This document shows positions 51,965 through 60,472 of a stretch of DNA of 64,000 nucleotides, in pieces. The translations under genes and the position numbers were made by a program. Under the pieces are notes generated by a model. It made no database searches. It was not told where the DNA came from and saw nothing but the letters and a program-made list of their open reading frames with translations. Location of the stretch: assembly GCA_028287235.1 (NCBI GenBank), contig JAQBQB010000022.1, forward strand, positions 1 through 64,000, written 5' to 3'. Source of the DNA: Gemmatimonadota bacterium. Lineage in GTDB: Bacteria > Gemmatimonadota > Gemmatimonadetes > Gemmatimonadales > Gemmatimonadaceae. The number at the start of each line of letters is the position of its first letter. Position 1 is the stretch's first letter.

Positions 51965-53671
51965 TTATGCTGTAACCCGGAGAACTTCGTCGAGCGTCGT
52001 CATACCCGAACGAACCTTCAGCAGCCCATCGTCCAGGAGGGTGGGACGGTTGGCCATACGGCGGATGTCGTCGGACGACCGCCTTTCATATATGGCAGAG
52101 ACGATTTCCTCGCCGATTGGCAAAAACTCAAAGATGCCGATTCGGCCACGGAAGCCGGTGTTACGGCAGAGTTTGCAGCCCGCGCCGCGGTACGTCGTCG
52201 CCCCCTCGAGCACCGGGAAGCGCCGACGAATGGCATCGGGCAGCTCCGCCTTCACCTTGCAGTCCTGGCAGAGCATGCGGACGAGCCGCTGCGACACGAT
52301 CAGCGAGATCGCCGACGCCACGATGAACGGCTCCGCACCCATGTCGAGCAGACGCGGAATGGCGCCCGCCGCCGTGGTGGTGTGCAGCGTCGTCAGCACG
52401 AGGTGGCCCGTGAGCGCCGCGCTCAGCGCGATCTGCACCGTTTCCTGATCGCGCATCTCACCGACCAGAATCACGTCCGGGTCGTGCCGCAGCATGGAAC
52501 GAAGACCCGACGCGAAGGTCAGCCCGGCGCGCACGTTGATCTGCGATTGCCGAATGCGCTCGACCTCGTACTCCACCGGGTCTTCGAGCGTGATCAGACA
52601 ACGCTCACCGGTATTCATCTCCAACAGCGCCGAGTACAGCGTCGTGGTTTTGCCGGATCCGGTGGGGCCGGTGACGGGCAACAGTCCGAACGGTTTGTCC
52701 AGCGCCTCACGCAACAGCGCGAGATCGGGCGGATTGATGCCGAGCACCTCGAGCTTGAGGTTCACGCGGCTGCGATCGAGCACGCGGAGGACCGTGTCCT
52801 CGCCGTGTACAGTGGGGAAGGTGGATACGCGCAGATCCACCTGTCGTCCGTCGACCCGCGATCGCACGCGCCCATCCTGCGGCAAGCGGCTTTCGGCGAT
52901 GTCGAGGCTCGCGAGAATCTTGATCCGGCTGAGCAGCGACGCCTGGAGCGCCTTGGGATACGACGGACCGTTTTGGAGCAAGCCGTCGACGCGGTAGCGA
53001 ATCTGGACGACTTCCTCGAGCGGCTCGATGTGGATGTCGGTGGCGCCGAGCAGCACGCCGCGCCGAATGATGTCGTCCGCCAGCTCGGCGGCGGTCATTC
53101 CATCTTCGCCGCCACCCGCCGAGCGCATGGGAGGCTGCGGGGCGGCGCCGCCGGCGTTTGCGGTCCACGTGGAGCGGGCGCGGGCCGCGACTTCCTGGCC
53201 AACGGTGGCGCCCGACGCCGTGAGCGCCGAAGGCGCGCCGGCGGACCCGTACACGGCTTCTACGAGCTGCGCGATCTCCGCGGGATCGGCGGCAGCGACG
53301 CGGATGTGCTTTCCGGTGGATCGCTCGAGGGAGCGTATGACGCCCACGTCGAACGGATTGCCCATCGCCACGAGAAGCGCCTTGGCTTCGTGCCGAAGCG
53401 GAATGACGTGCTGCGTTCGGGCGACGACCGAGGGAACGAGGCCGACCACCATGGGGTCGACGACGAGCTCGCGCGCCTCAAGGAAGGGAATGTCGGCGTC
53501 TTGCGCAAGCGTGCGCAGCAGGTCGCGCTCGCTGATGTAGCCGAGACCGACTAACGCCTCTCCGATCCGCTCCCCAGAAGTGAGCCGACGCTTGAGGGCT
53601 TCATCGAGCTGTGCTTGCGTGATGAGGCCCGATTCGACGAGCGACTCGCCGAGTCTTATTCTGCGCGACAT
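51965..53671 (-). CDS. MshE/GspE/PilB-type assembly ATPase with MshEN domain
   Basis: 568 residues. The N-terminus contains two tandem MshEN-type motifs, RLGESLVESGLITQAQLDEA and RIGEALVGLGYISERDLLRT, the pattern that binds cyclic-di-GMP in MshE. The secretion ATPase core follows: LLGATDIHIEPL, Walker A GPTGSGKT, Asp box LITLEDPVE, Walker B VILVGEMRD and His box LTTLHTT. A zinc-binding tetracysteine lies near the end (CQDC ... CKLCRNTG). It powers filament extension at the inner membrane. First gene of the reverse-strand pilus operon. Confidence 0.95.
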   Translation of the reverse strand: MSRRIRLGESLVESGLITQAQLDEALKRRLTSGERIGEALVGLGYISERDLLRTLAQDADIPFLEARELVVDPMVVGLVPSVVARTQHVIPLRHEAKALLVAMGNPFDVGVIRSLERSTGKHIRVAAADPAEIAQLVEAVYGSAGAPSALTASGATVGQEVAARARSTWTANAGGAAPQPPMRSAGGGEDGMTAAELADDIIRRGVLLGATDIHIEPLEEVVQIRYRVDGLLQNGPSYPKALQASLLSRIKILASLDIAESRLPQDGRVRSRVDGRQVDLRVSTFPTVHGEDTVLRVLDRSRVNLKLEVLGINPPDLALLREALDKPFGLLPVTGPTGSGKTTTLYSALLEMNTGERCLITLEDPVEYEVERIRQSQINVRAGLTFASGLRSMLRHDPDVILVGEMRDQETVQIALSAALTGHLVLTTLHTTTAAGAIPRLLDMGAEPFIVASAISLIVSQRLVRMLCQDCKVKAELPDAIRRRFPVLEGATTYRGAGCKLCRNTGFRGRIGIFEFLPIGEEIVSAIYERRSSDDIRRMANRPTLLDDGLLKVRSGMTTLDEVLRVTA

Positions 53672-53839
53672 GTACGATACCGTTCCGGGATCTGCGGGGA
53701 CGCGTCAGGCGCGGTTGACCGTCATCGGCCAACACCCGTGGATCGGACTGGGGGGGACAGCGAAGAGAGAAGGGGGGAAACCCCGGAAACTACTCTCAAA
53801 TGCCACTGTCCGCCACGACAAACAAACGTTTGTCCGATT

Positions 53840-54907
53840 CTACTGCTTCCAGTCGGCGATAAAAAGGTTGAGCTCACCTGCTTTCGACGCCCGGCCAGAC
53901 GCCCAGACGAGTTGCGTCCCGTCCGGACTGAACATCGGGAAACCATCGAATTCAGGATCGGCGGTTACTTGCTCCAGTCCTGTCCCATCCACGTTCAACA
54001 GATACAGGTCGAAATTCCGGCTTCGCGGATTCTTGTAGTTCGACGAGAAAATCACGTGGCGATCGTCGGGGGTGAAATACGGCGCGAAGTTGGCACCCCC
54101 CAAGTTGGTGATCTGATGCTGGTTCGTTCCATCCGCGTTCATGATCCAGATCTCCATGCGGTTTGGACGCACGAGACGCTGCTTCAGCAGATCCTGGTAG
54201 TTCGTCAACGCCGTGTCGGACGGATGCCAGGCGCGATACACGATCTGCTTTCCGTCGTGCGACCAGAACGGGCCGCCGTCATATCCGGGAAAAAAGGTGA
54301 GTCGCTTCAGATTGGTTCCGTCGACCTTCATGGTGTAGATGTCGAGATCCCCATCCTTGAGCGACGTGAAGACCATCGTCTGTCCGTCGGGCGACAGCGT
54401 ACCCTCGGCCGTGTAGACGCCGTAGTTGGTGAGACGCTTGAGGCTCGAGCCGTCGTCGTTGGCCGTGTAGATGTCGTACGGATCGAGTCCCCACACGTAT
54501 CCTTTGGACGGATCGGGCTTCGGCGGACAGGCCGTGTCGGCCGCGTGCGTCGAGCCGAAGAAGATCTTGCGATCGCCGTCGAAGAAGTAGCCGCAGGTGG
54601 TCTTGCCGAAGCCGGTGGATACTTTGCGCACGCCGCTGCCGTCGACGTTCATCACGTACTGCTGATCGCACGTTCTGCCGCCGCGCGTCGACTGGAAGAT
54701 CAAGCGCTTGCCGTCGCCGCTGAAATAGGCCTCGGCGTTCTCGCCGCCGAACGTGAGCTTGCGGATGTTCGAGAAGTGGCGCTCGCCGGGCTCGGGACTC
54801 GGAGAGGAGGAAGCGGCGTGCGGGGCGCACGCGAAAACCGCCGCCACGATGGTGATCGCGGCGGCGGAGGCTGGTCCAAAATTTCGCATCAGAGGGACAA
54901 GTCGCAT
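53840..54907 (-). CDS. PD40/TolB-like beta-propeller lipoprotein
   Basis: 355 residues from ATG 54907 (an in-frame ATG at 54889 is possible). Signal peptide with lipobox VFAC. The rest is made of PD40 blades: EAYFSGDGKRLIFQSTRGG, GTLSPDGQTMVFTSLKDGD, PFWSHDGKQIVYRAW, PYFTPDDRHVIFSSN and PMFSPDGTQLVWASG, alternating with DIY/LYxMNxDGT strands. Similar to the TolB C-terminal propeller but without the TolB N-terminal domain. It is probably a periplasmic or surface binding protein; partner unknown. 9 nt from the S41 protease gene, so probably co-transcribed. Confidence 0.88.
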   Translation of the reverse strand: MRLVPLMRNFGPASAAAITIVAAVFACAPHAASSSPSPEPGERHFSNIRKLTFGGENAEAYFSGDGKRLIFQSTRGGRTCDQQYVMNVDGSGVRKVSTGFGKTTCGYFFDGDRKIFFGSTHAADTACPPKPDPSKGYVWGLDPYDIYTANDDGSSLKRLTNYGVYTAEGTLSPDGQTMVFTSLKDGDLDIYTMKVDGTNLKRLTFFPGYDGGPFWSHDGKQIVYRAWHPSDTALTNYQDLLKQRLVRPNRMEIWIMNADGTNQHQITNLGGANFAPYFTPDDRHVIFSSNYKNPRSRNFDLYLLNVDGTGLEQVTADPEFDGFPMFSPDGTQLVWASGRASKAGELNLFIADWKQ

Positions 54908-54916
54908 CCCCCGAAT

Positions 54917-56524
54917 CTACGGCTTCTTCGGCGCCGCCGTAACACGTGCGGGCGTGGTGCTCGCCAGGGCGAACAAGTCGCGCTGCGAGGCACCCTTGTC
55001 GAGCAGGTCGATCGCCTTGCGCAGCGGCGCGTCGTACGGCAGGTCGCGACGCTTGGCCGTCGAGTCGCCGAACGCATAGTGGGCAACGCGCTGGTCGAGC
55101 GCGCGAGTCACGTAGCGGTTCGCGCCGTCGTAGGTCTTGCGATCCACGACAACTCCCTTGGCCTGCAGACGGTTGTAGAACTCGTTCACCCATGCCGGCT
55201 GAACGGTGAACGTCGGCGTTGCCGTCTTCGAGAGCTCGATGGCGTAGTCCTGCAGGACGGTGAAGAAGTCCTGGCTCTTCGGCGCCATGGCCTTGGTGAA
55301 CGTCTGCTCGGCGGTGCTGAGCGTGTCGTCCTGCACGATGACGTCGGGCGTGATACCGCCGCCGCCGTAGATCACGCGGCCGGCGTCGGACTTGAAGGCC
55401 GGACGCTTGGTCTTGGTTGCGTTCGTCTCGTTCGTGTCGACCTTTTCCTCGACGAACTGACCGTTCACGAACTTGCGCGGGCGCTGAATCGAGCGGCCGC
55501 TCGGCGTGAACCACTTGCCGGTGGTGAGCTTGAGCGCGTAGCCGCCGTCGAGATTGTAGATGCCCTGCACGAGACCTTTGCCGAAGCTCGTCTGTCCAAC
55601 GACGAGCGCGCGGTCATGATCCTGCAGCGCACCGGTGACGATCTCCGACGCTGACGCACTGCGCTCGTCGGTGAGGATCACGAGCGGAATGGTCGGCGCG
55701 ATCGGCGTGGCCTTGGCGTTCTCCACCTGCGGCGCGCCTTCGCGTCCTTTGACGCTCGCGATCTGCTGGCCGGGCTGGAGGAACATGTTCGCGATCTCGA
55801 GGCTCTCCGTGAGTATGCCACCCGGATCGCCGCGCAGATCGATGATGATGCCGCGGGCACCCTTGGCCTGCAGGTCCTTGAGCGCGGCAGCGGTGTTCTC
55901 GGCCGCGTTCTCGTTGAACTGTTGGAGCGGGATGTACCCGATCTTGTTCCCGAGGCTCAGCGTGTAGGCGACGGCGGGAATGTGAATCTCGCGGCGAATG
56001 AAGGTGCCGGCGATCGGCGCCGAAACGCCCGGACGGCCAAACGTCACGTTGACCTTGGTGCCCGGCGTGCCGAGGAGCGAGTCGGAAACCTGGTTGATCG
56101 TCCAGCCCTGGGTCGAGAGCGTTCCGACCTTGACGATGCGGTCGTTCTCGCGAATGCCGGCTTCTTCCGCCGGGGAGTTCGGGTAGACGGTGACGACGAG
56201 CAACTGTTTGGTGTCGGGATCCTGCTGAATGAGCATCCCGAGGCCACCGTACCGGCCGTTCGTGTGGCTGTTGAACTGCTTGAGATCCTTGGGGGTGAGC
56301 AACTCACTGTAAGGATCGTTCAGCTCTTTGACCAATCCGGCGGCCGCCTTTTCGTAGACGTCGGGCAGCGGGAGCGTGTCCACGTAGTTGTTGCCGACGA
56401 GCGACATGACCTGGTCGAGCAGCACGGCGCCCTCCCGCTGGCCCTTGGCCTGGAGGAGGAATCCGCCGGCGACGACGGGAATCATGAGCGCGCCGATCAG
56501 CGCGGTAGTGCGTTTGCGATTCAT
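54917..56524 (-). CDS. S41-family C-terminal processing peptidase (CtpA-like)
   Basis: 535 residues. N-terminal signal or anchor (TTALIGALMIPVVAGGFLL), then a PDZ domain (YGGLGMLIQQDPDTKQLLVV, AGIRENDRIVKVG). The S41 catalytic core shows IIDLRGDPGG, TDERSASASEIVTGALQD with the serine nucleophile, and VGQTSFGKGLVQG with the lysine. A C-terminal extension of ~150 residues follows. It cleaves C-terminal tails of periplasmic proteins. Upstream of, and likely transcribed with, the PD40 lipoprotein, which could be a substrate adaptor (inference). Confidence 0.93.
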   Translation of the reverse strand: MNRKRTTALIGALMIPVVAGGFLLQAKGQREGAVLLDQVMSLVGNNYVDTLPLPDVYEKAAAGLVKELNDPYSELLTPKDLKQFNSHTNGRYGGLGMLIQQDPDTKQLLVVTVYPNSPAEEAGIRENDRIVKVGTLSTQGWTINQVSDSLLGTPGTKVNVTFGRPGVSAPIAGTFIRREIHIPAVAYTLSLGNKIGYIPLQQFNENAAENTAAALKDLQAKGARGIIIDLRGDPGGILTESLEIANMFLQPGQQIASVKGREGAPQVENAKATPIAPTIPLVILTDERSASASEIVTGALQDHDRALVVGQTSFGKGLVQGIYNLDGGYALKLTTGKWFTPSGRSIQRPRKFVNGQFVEEKVDTNETNATKTKRPAFKSDAGRVIYGGGGITPDVIVQDDTLSTAEQTFTKAMAPKSQDFFTVLQDYAIELSKTATPTFTVQPAWVNEFYNRLQAKGVVVDRKTYDGANRYVTRALDQRVAHYAFGDSTAKRRDLPYDAPLRKAIDLLDKGASQRDLFALASTTPARVTAAPKKP

Positions 56525-56604
56525 GCGAGTGTCCAGCGTGTGTTGTACTTGAACGATAACGCCGAGGGGAACGAGCGCGAGATTCAGGCCGTTCTCCGCG
56601 CTCC

Positions 56605-56820
56605 CTACCGGTCGTCCGACGATTCGGGCGGGTGCGGTGGGGCCGACGCGGCCGGGGCGTCGCCACCATGACGGGCCCAGAGCGACTTCCAGGACATGGC
56701 GACGCCCGAGCGGAACCGCTTTTTCGTCAGGCGGAACCCCTCTGGTGAGATGGCGATGGTGAACAGCTCACCGTCGATCTCGATCTCGCGGCGGATCGTC
56801 TTGTCGAGCTTGGTGGACAT
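56605..56820 (-). CDS. small hypothetical protein
   Basis: 71 residues: MSTKLDKTIRREIEIDGELFTIAISPEGFRLTKKR looks like a compact beta-hairpin/helix domain, followed by SWKSLWARHGG and a Pro/Ser-rich acidic tail. No recognised family. It lies between the S41 protease and the RepA-like gene on the same strand; no good ribosome binding site is visible. Regular amphipathic composition argues for coding, but evidence is modest. Confidence 0.55.
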   Translation of the reverse strand: MSTKLDKTIRREIEIDGELFTIAISPEGFRLTKKRFRSGVAMSWKSLWARHGGDAPAASAPPHPPESSDDR

Positions 56821-56866
56821 GGTCTGTATACGTAATACACGCCGAGGCGCTGACTGTTCGACCGCG

Positions 56867-57727
56867 TTACGCCGCCGGACGGCCTCTGCCGGCGAGCATG
56901 TAGTCCACGTACCAATCTCTCTGTTGCTGACGAACCAGCGCTTCGCGGATCACGCCGCTTGCCTTGAGCATGTCGTGCGCGGGCTGCAAGACGCGCTGCA
57001 GGTGCGACGGATAGCGCTGCGCGAGCGGAAGTTGCTCGCGCAGCCGATCGAGCCCAATCCGCCAGGTCGCTGCTCCGCCAGACCGCGCCACCTCGATCAG
57101 CCGGTAGAGCCGGCGTGCGACGGGCGACGGAAGCGACAGGTAGCGTTGGACGTCGAGCGACACGACGTGTCGCGCCGCGAGATTCAGACGGAGAACGGGC
57201 GAGATGACCACGCGTGCCTCTCCCGGCTCGGCGGCGACCACCGCCGGGAAGAGCGCGAGTTGATCGCGCTCGGACGAGCGCCTTCGCTCGATCATGACGG
57301 AGCTGAGCAAGGTGAAGCTCGCGTCGCCCACGGCTCCGAGCGCGGCGTCGAAGTAACTCTGCTCGGATTGCAGCACGGTGCGCTCGAGCCGTGTCAGCGA
57401 CGCGCGTAGCTGCTCGTATGTGCGGCCGTCGACCTGCCGGCCGAGGGAGCGCAGAAACGCGTGGAGCGTGAACGACAGCACGCCGTCAGCCGGTGCATTC
57501 GCCTCCTGGTATCGGCGCATCAACTCGATGTAGACGTCCTGGTCGAAGGTGCCGGGCATGCGGTCGCCCGGATTCGCGAGAACGCGCCACCGGCCTCCGT
57601 CGTCCGTGGTATAGGAGATGGCCGCGTCCTCCGAGGTGTCGCTCAAACGGAAGAGCGGAAATTCCTCGAGCGAACGATCGAGCAGCACCGATCGCGCATG
57701 CGGGCGGCGCTTCACGGCCAGCGTCAT
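56867..57727 (-). CDS. replication initiator protein A-like protein
   Basis: 286 residues. It resembles the plasmid replication initiator A family: LEEFPLFRLSDTSEDAAISYT at the N-terminus, GDRMPGTFDQDVYIELMRRYQEA, a winged-helix-like middle (FTLHAFLRSLGRQVDGRTYEQLRASLTRLERT) and a second winged helix (LPSPVARRLYRLIEVAR). Such proteins bind iterons and start plasmid replication. Here it overlaps an SDR gene by 4 nt (ATGA), and no iterons or partition genes are visible, so a domesticated regulator role is likely. Family call is by motif pattern. Confidence 0.7.
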   Translation of the reverse strand: MTLAVKRRPHARSVLLDRSLEEFPLFRLSDTSEDAAISYTTDDGGRWRVLANPGDRMPGTFDQDVYIELMRRYQEANAPADGVLSFTLHAFLRSLGRQVDGRTYEQLRASLTRLERTVLQSEQSYFDAALGAVGDASFTLLSSVMIERRRSSERDQLALFPAVVAAEPGEARVVISPVLRLNLAARHVVSLDVQRYLSLPSPVARRLYRLIEVARSGGAATWRIGLDRLREQLPLAQRYPSHLQRVLQPAHDMLKASGVIREALVRQQQRDWYVDYMLAGRGRPAA

Positions 57728-58485
57728 GTAAGCGGCAGGAGCTCGCCCGTGATGGCGCTTGCGGCATCGGAACAGAGGAAGGTCACGACCTGCGCGACCT
57801 GCTCCCGCTCGATGTAATGCGCGTCGTCGCCCATGGCACTGACGTTCGCGGCGGTGCGGATAGACGTGGGTGCAACGGCATTGGCGCGCACGCCGTTCTT
57901 TCGCTCTTCAGCGGCGATGGATCGCATGAGCGTGGCGACGCCGGTCTTGGCCACGGCATACGCCGCTCGGTTCGACCCGGTCTTGCCCGGCAGCGCCGCT
58001 TCCGACGCGAAGAAGACGATCGCGCCGCGGTCGGCGCGGAGCATGGGAAGAAAGGCGCGAGCCGTGAGGTACGCGGTCGTGAGGTTGATCGCGATTTGGC
58101 GATTCCACACGTCGATCGCGCTTTCGGCGACCGGGCCGCTCATCGCGAAGCCGCCGGCCATGTGGACCAGCGATTTGAGCTTGTCGCCGTGATTGCGCCG
58201 GACCTGTTCGACCAGCGACGCGACGTCGTCGGCGTTGGTGAGGTCGCAGGCGTAGCCGCGGGCGGAGTGGCCGCGCGCTGTGAGTGCAGCCGCGCGGGCG
58301 TCCACGTGGTCGCGCGTGCGGTCGACGAGGATGAGCGACGCGCCCTGATCGGCGAAGGCCTGTGCCACGACTTCGCCAACCTGGCCTTCGGCGCCGACGC
58401 CGGTGAGTAGGACGGTGGACAACGGAGCCACGGGTTGAGGGTCGATGTATGTAACGACTAAGGATGGCTGTTTCCACGCCGACAA
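57724..58485 (-). CDS. short-chain dehydrogenase/reductase
   Basis: 253 residues from TTG 58485; GTG 58431 would give the usual short SDR N-terminus and may be the true start. Cofactor loop TGVGAEGQVG (variant of TGxxxGxG), DLTNADD, HMAGGFAMSGP in the NNAG position, FFASEAALPG with the catalytic serine, and YAVAKTG (YxxxK). C-terminal LCSDAASAITGELLPL is typical. Oxidoreductase of unknown substrate. Its stop overlaps the RepA-like start. Confidence 0.88.
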   Translation of the reverse strand: MSAWKQPSLVVTYIDPQPVAPLSTVLLTGVGAEGQVGEVVAQAFADQGASLILVDRTRDHVDARAAALTARGHSARGYACDLTNADDVASLVEQVRRNHGDKLKSLVHMAGGFAMSGPVAESAIDVWNRQIAINLTTAYLTARAFLPMLRADRGAIVFFASEAALPGKTGSNRAAYAVAKTGVATLMRSIAAEERKNGVRANAVAPTSIRTAANVSAMGDDAHYIEREQVAQVVTFLCSDAASAITGELLPLT

Positions 58486-58534
58486 ACCAGAACCGAACTC
58501 GACGTGGCACGGAGCGTGTTAGAGAGAGCAGCAC

Positions 58535-59830
58535 ATGTCACGACTCAAGCGCGTTGGTCTCGTCATCCTGATTGTCTGTCTTCTCGCGTTGGCCCTCATT
58601 GGCGTCCTGACCGTTACGCGTGGCACCCCGGTAGGCTCCGTGGTGACGCTCACCGACCGGGAGCCCCCGGCGATGACCGACTCGCTCTTCGAGCGGAGCT
58701 TCGAGCTGTTTACCGGTACACATGTGTTTGCCGGAAACGACGTTCAACAGGCGTTGAACGGCAACGGCACCTATCCACAGCTCTGGGCAGATCTGCGCTC
58801 GGCGAAAACCAGCATCACCGTGCAGATGTACTACTCGCTACCCGGAAAGGTGGCGGACACGATCGCGGCGGTGCTCAAGGAGCGCGCACGGGCCAAAGTC
58901 CGGGTGTTGTTTCTCGTCGACGCCTTCGGCTCACAACATTTGTCGAACCGGTGGCTCGACTCGCTGCGTGAAGCGGGTGTGGAAGTGGCCAGGCTTCGGC
59001 CGTTGCGCTGGTACACGATCCACAATGCGACCGACCGCTCTCACGTGCGGGTCGTGGTCGTCGACGGGCGCGTGGGGTACACCGGCGGCTTCGGGATTGC
59101 CGACTACTGGTTGGGCGACGGCCACCATGAGGAGCAGTGGCGCGAATCGAATGTGCGCTTCGAGGGCCCGGCGGTGATGCAACTCCAAGCCGCCTTCTCG
59201 GCGGCGTGGGCGGAGGCTACCGGTGAGCTGCTCACCGGGCGCCTGTTCTTTCCCAACTCGGGCTTCCAACCCGTGGGGCCGATTCACGCCGGCGTGTTGT
59301 ACACCGCGCCGACCACGGGGAGCACGCCGGCCGAGCGGTTCGTCGTGCTCACGATTGCGAGCGCGCGGAAAACTCTCTACATCACGAACTCCTACTTCGT
59401 GCCGGACGACGATTTCCGCCGCCTGCTCGAGGAGGCCGTCAAGCGCGGCGTGGACGTACGCGTGCTCACCGTGGGAGCGAAGACCGACGTGAAGACCACC
59501 TGGTGGGCGGGCCGCCATTCGTACGAGGAGCTGCTGAGCCACGGCGTGCGGATCTGGGAGTATCAGCCCACGATGTTGCACTCGAAAACGATCGTCGCCG
59601 ACGGCACCTGGAGCTCGGTGGGCTCCATGAACTTCGACAACCGCTCGATGGCGTTCAACAACGAGTCGAACCTCGTGGTGCTCGACGCCGGCTTCGGCGC
59701 GAAGATGGACTCGGTGTTCAACGACGATCTCCGCAACTCGAAGGAGATCAAGCTGGACGAGTTCAAACGCCGGTCGGTGTGGTCGAAGATGATCGAGTCA
59801 GTGTCCGCGCTCGCGTCGCGGCTGCTGTAG
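58535..59830 (+). CDS. phospholipase D-family protein, cardiolipin synthase-like
   Basis: 431 residues with an N-terminal membrane helix (VGLVILIVCLLALALIGVL). Two PLD half-domains: SHVRVVVVDGRVGYTGGFGI and LHSKTIVADGTWSSVGSMNF. The second is a normal HxKxxxxD motif followed by GSMNFDNRS. In the first the lysine is arginine (HxRxxxxD), which may lower or alter activity. Family members make cardiolipin from two phosphatidylglycerols or hydrolyse phosphodiesters. The ATG is preceded by a GAGAG stretch. Confidence 0.87.
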   Translation: MSRLKRVGLVILIVCLLALALIGVLTVTRGTPVGSVVTLTDREPPAMTDSLFERSFELFTGTHVFAGNDVQQALNGNGTYPQLWADLRSAKTSITVQMYYSLPGKVADTIAAVLKERARAKVRVLFLVDAFGSQHLSNRWLDSLREAGVEVARLRPLRWYTIHNATDRSHVRVVVVDGRVGYTGGFGIADYWLGDGHHEEQWRESNVRFEGPAVMQLQAAFSAAWAEATGELLTGRLFFPNSGFQPVGPIHAGVLYTAPTTGSTPAERFVVLTIASARKTLYITNSYFVPDDDFRRLLEEAVKRGVDVRVLTVGAKTDVKTTWWAGRHSYEELLSHGVRIWEYQPTMLHSKTIVADGTWSSVGSMNFDNRSMAFNNESNLVVLDAGFGAKMDSVFNDDLRNSKEIKLDEFKRRSVWSKMIESVSALASRLL

Positions 59831-59861
59831 CGGCGTAGCGGGCGTAGTCGGCGAGCCGTCG

Positions 59862-60410
59862 CTACCGAATATCTTCGCGGCCGAGCGCTGCGCGCACCGC
59901 CTCGCGCATGGCGACGAGCGCTTCGTCGCGCGAGGCCGGCGAGTCGTCGCGCACGTGCAGCTCGACGCCGTCGGCCACGGGCATGCGGCGCCAGCTCGCC
60001 GGCGGATCGTCGTCGTTCGCGGCTTTGCGCGTCTCGATGGTGGCGCCGAGCGCGGCGGCGAGCGAGGAGGCCACGCGGCGCTCGAGCGTATCGCCGGTGA
60101 ACTCCTTCATCTCCTTCTTGATCGCGTCGAGCGTCACACCTTCGCGCTGGCGGATCTTGATGGCGAGGAGCTGGAGGAAGTGGCGGTAGTTGTAAGTCGC
60201 CGCCGTGCCGGTGCCCTCGGGGCGCTCGAGCAATCCGTTCGCGACGTAGAAGCGAATGGAGCGCGCGCTCGGCGCGGCGCGCGCCGAGGCATTCGTGGGA
60301 CGCACACCGGCGGCGTCGACCAACGCGGTGACGTGCGCGGCGAGACCGCGAGCGTTCCACGGGGCTTGGCGCGAGTGCGCGCGCAGAAGAGCGATGGGGG
60401 ATTCAGACAT
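59862..60410 (-). CDS. MerR-family transcriptional regulator
   Basis: 182 residues from ATG 60410. N-terminal extension of ~45 residues, then a MerR-type winged helix: SARSIRFYVANGLLERPEGTG and YNYRHFLQLLAIKIRQREGVTLDAIKKEMKEF. The C-terminal part is a short helical region (TLERRVASSLAAALGATIET) without the cysteine metal motif of MerR or a large drug-binding domain, so the signal is unknown. Inverted repeats lie directly upstream. Confidence 0.8.
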   Translation of the reverse strand: MSESPIALLRAHSRQAPWNARGLAAHVTALVDAAGVRPTNASARAAPSARSIRFYVANGLLERPEGTGTAATYNYRHFLQLLAIKIRQREGVTLDAIKKEMKEFTGDTLERRVASSLAAALGATIETRKAANDDDPPASWRRMPVADGVELHVRDDSPASRDEALVAMREAVRAALGREDIR

Positions 60411-60426
60411 GAACCGCGAAGGACCT

Positions 60427-60470
60427 GTTCGAGAAGAGGCACTCGAACAATAACGTCCGAGCCCTCGAAC
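60427..60470. promoter_or_regulatory. GTTCGAG/CTCGAAC repeats upstream of the MerR gene
   Basis: GTTCGAG (60427-60433) and CTCGAAC (60442-60448) form a 7-bp perfect inverted repeat; a second CTCGAAC lies at 60464-60470. The group fills the gap between the kinase stop and the MerR start, so it is a candidate autoregulatory operator. Confidence 0.45.
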
Positions 60471-60472
60471 GA

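Noticed and set aside
51581-53554. Long forward-strand frame (657 codons) opposite the pilus ATPase
   Set aside because: Antisense shadow of a clearly recognisable GspE-type ATPase with all motifs.
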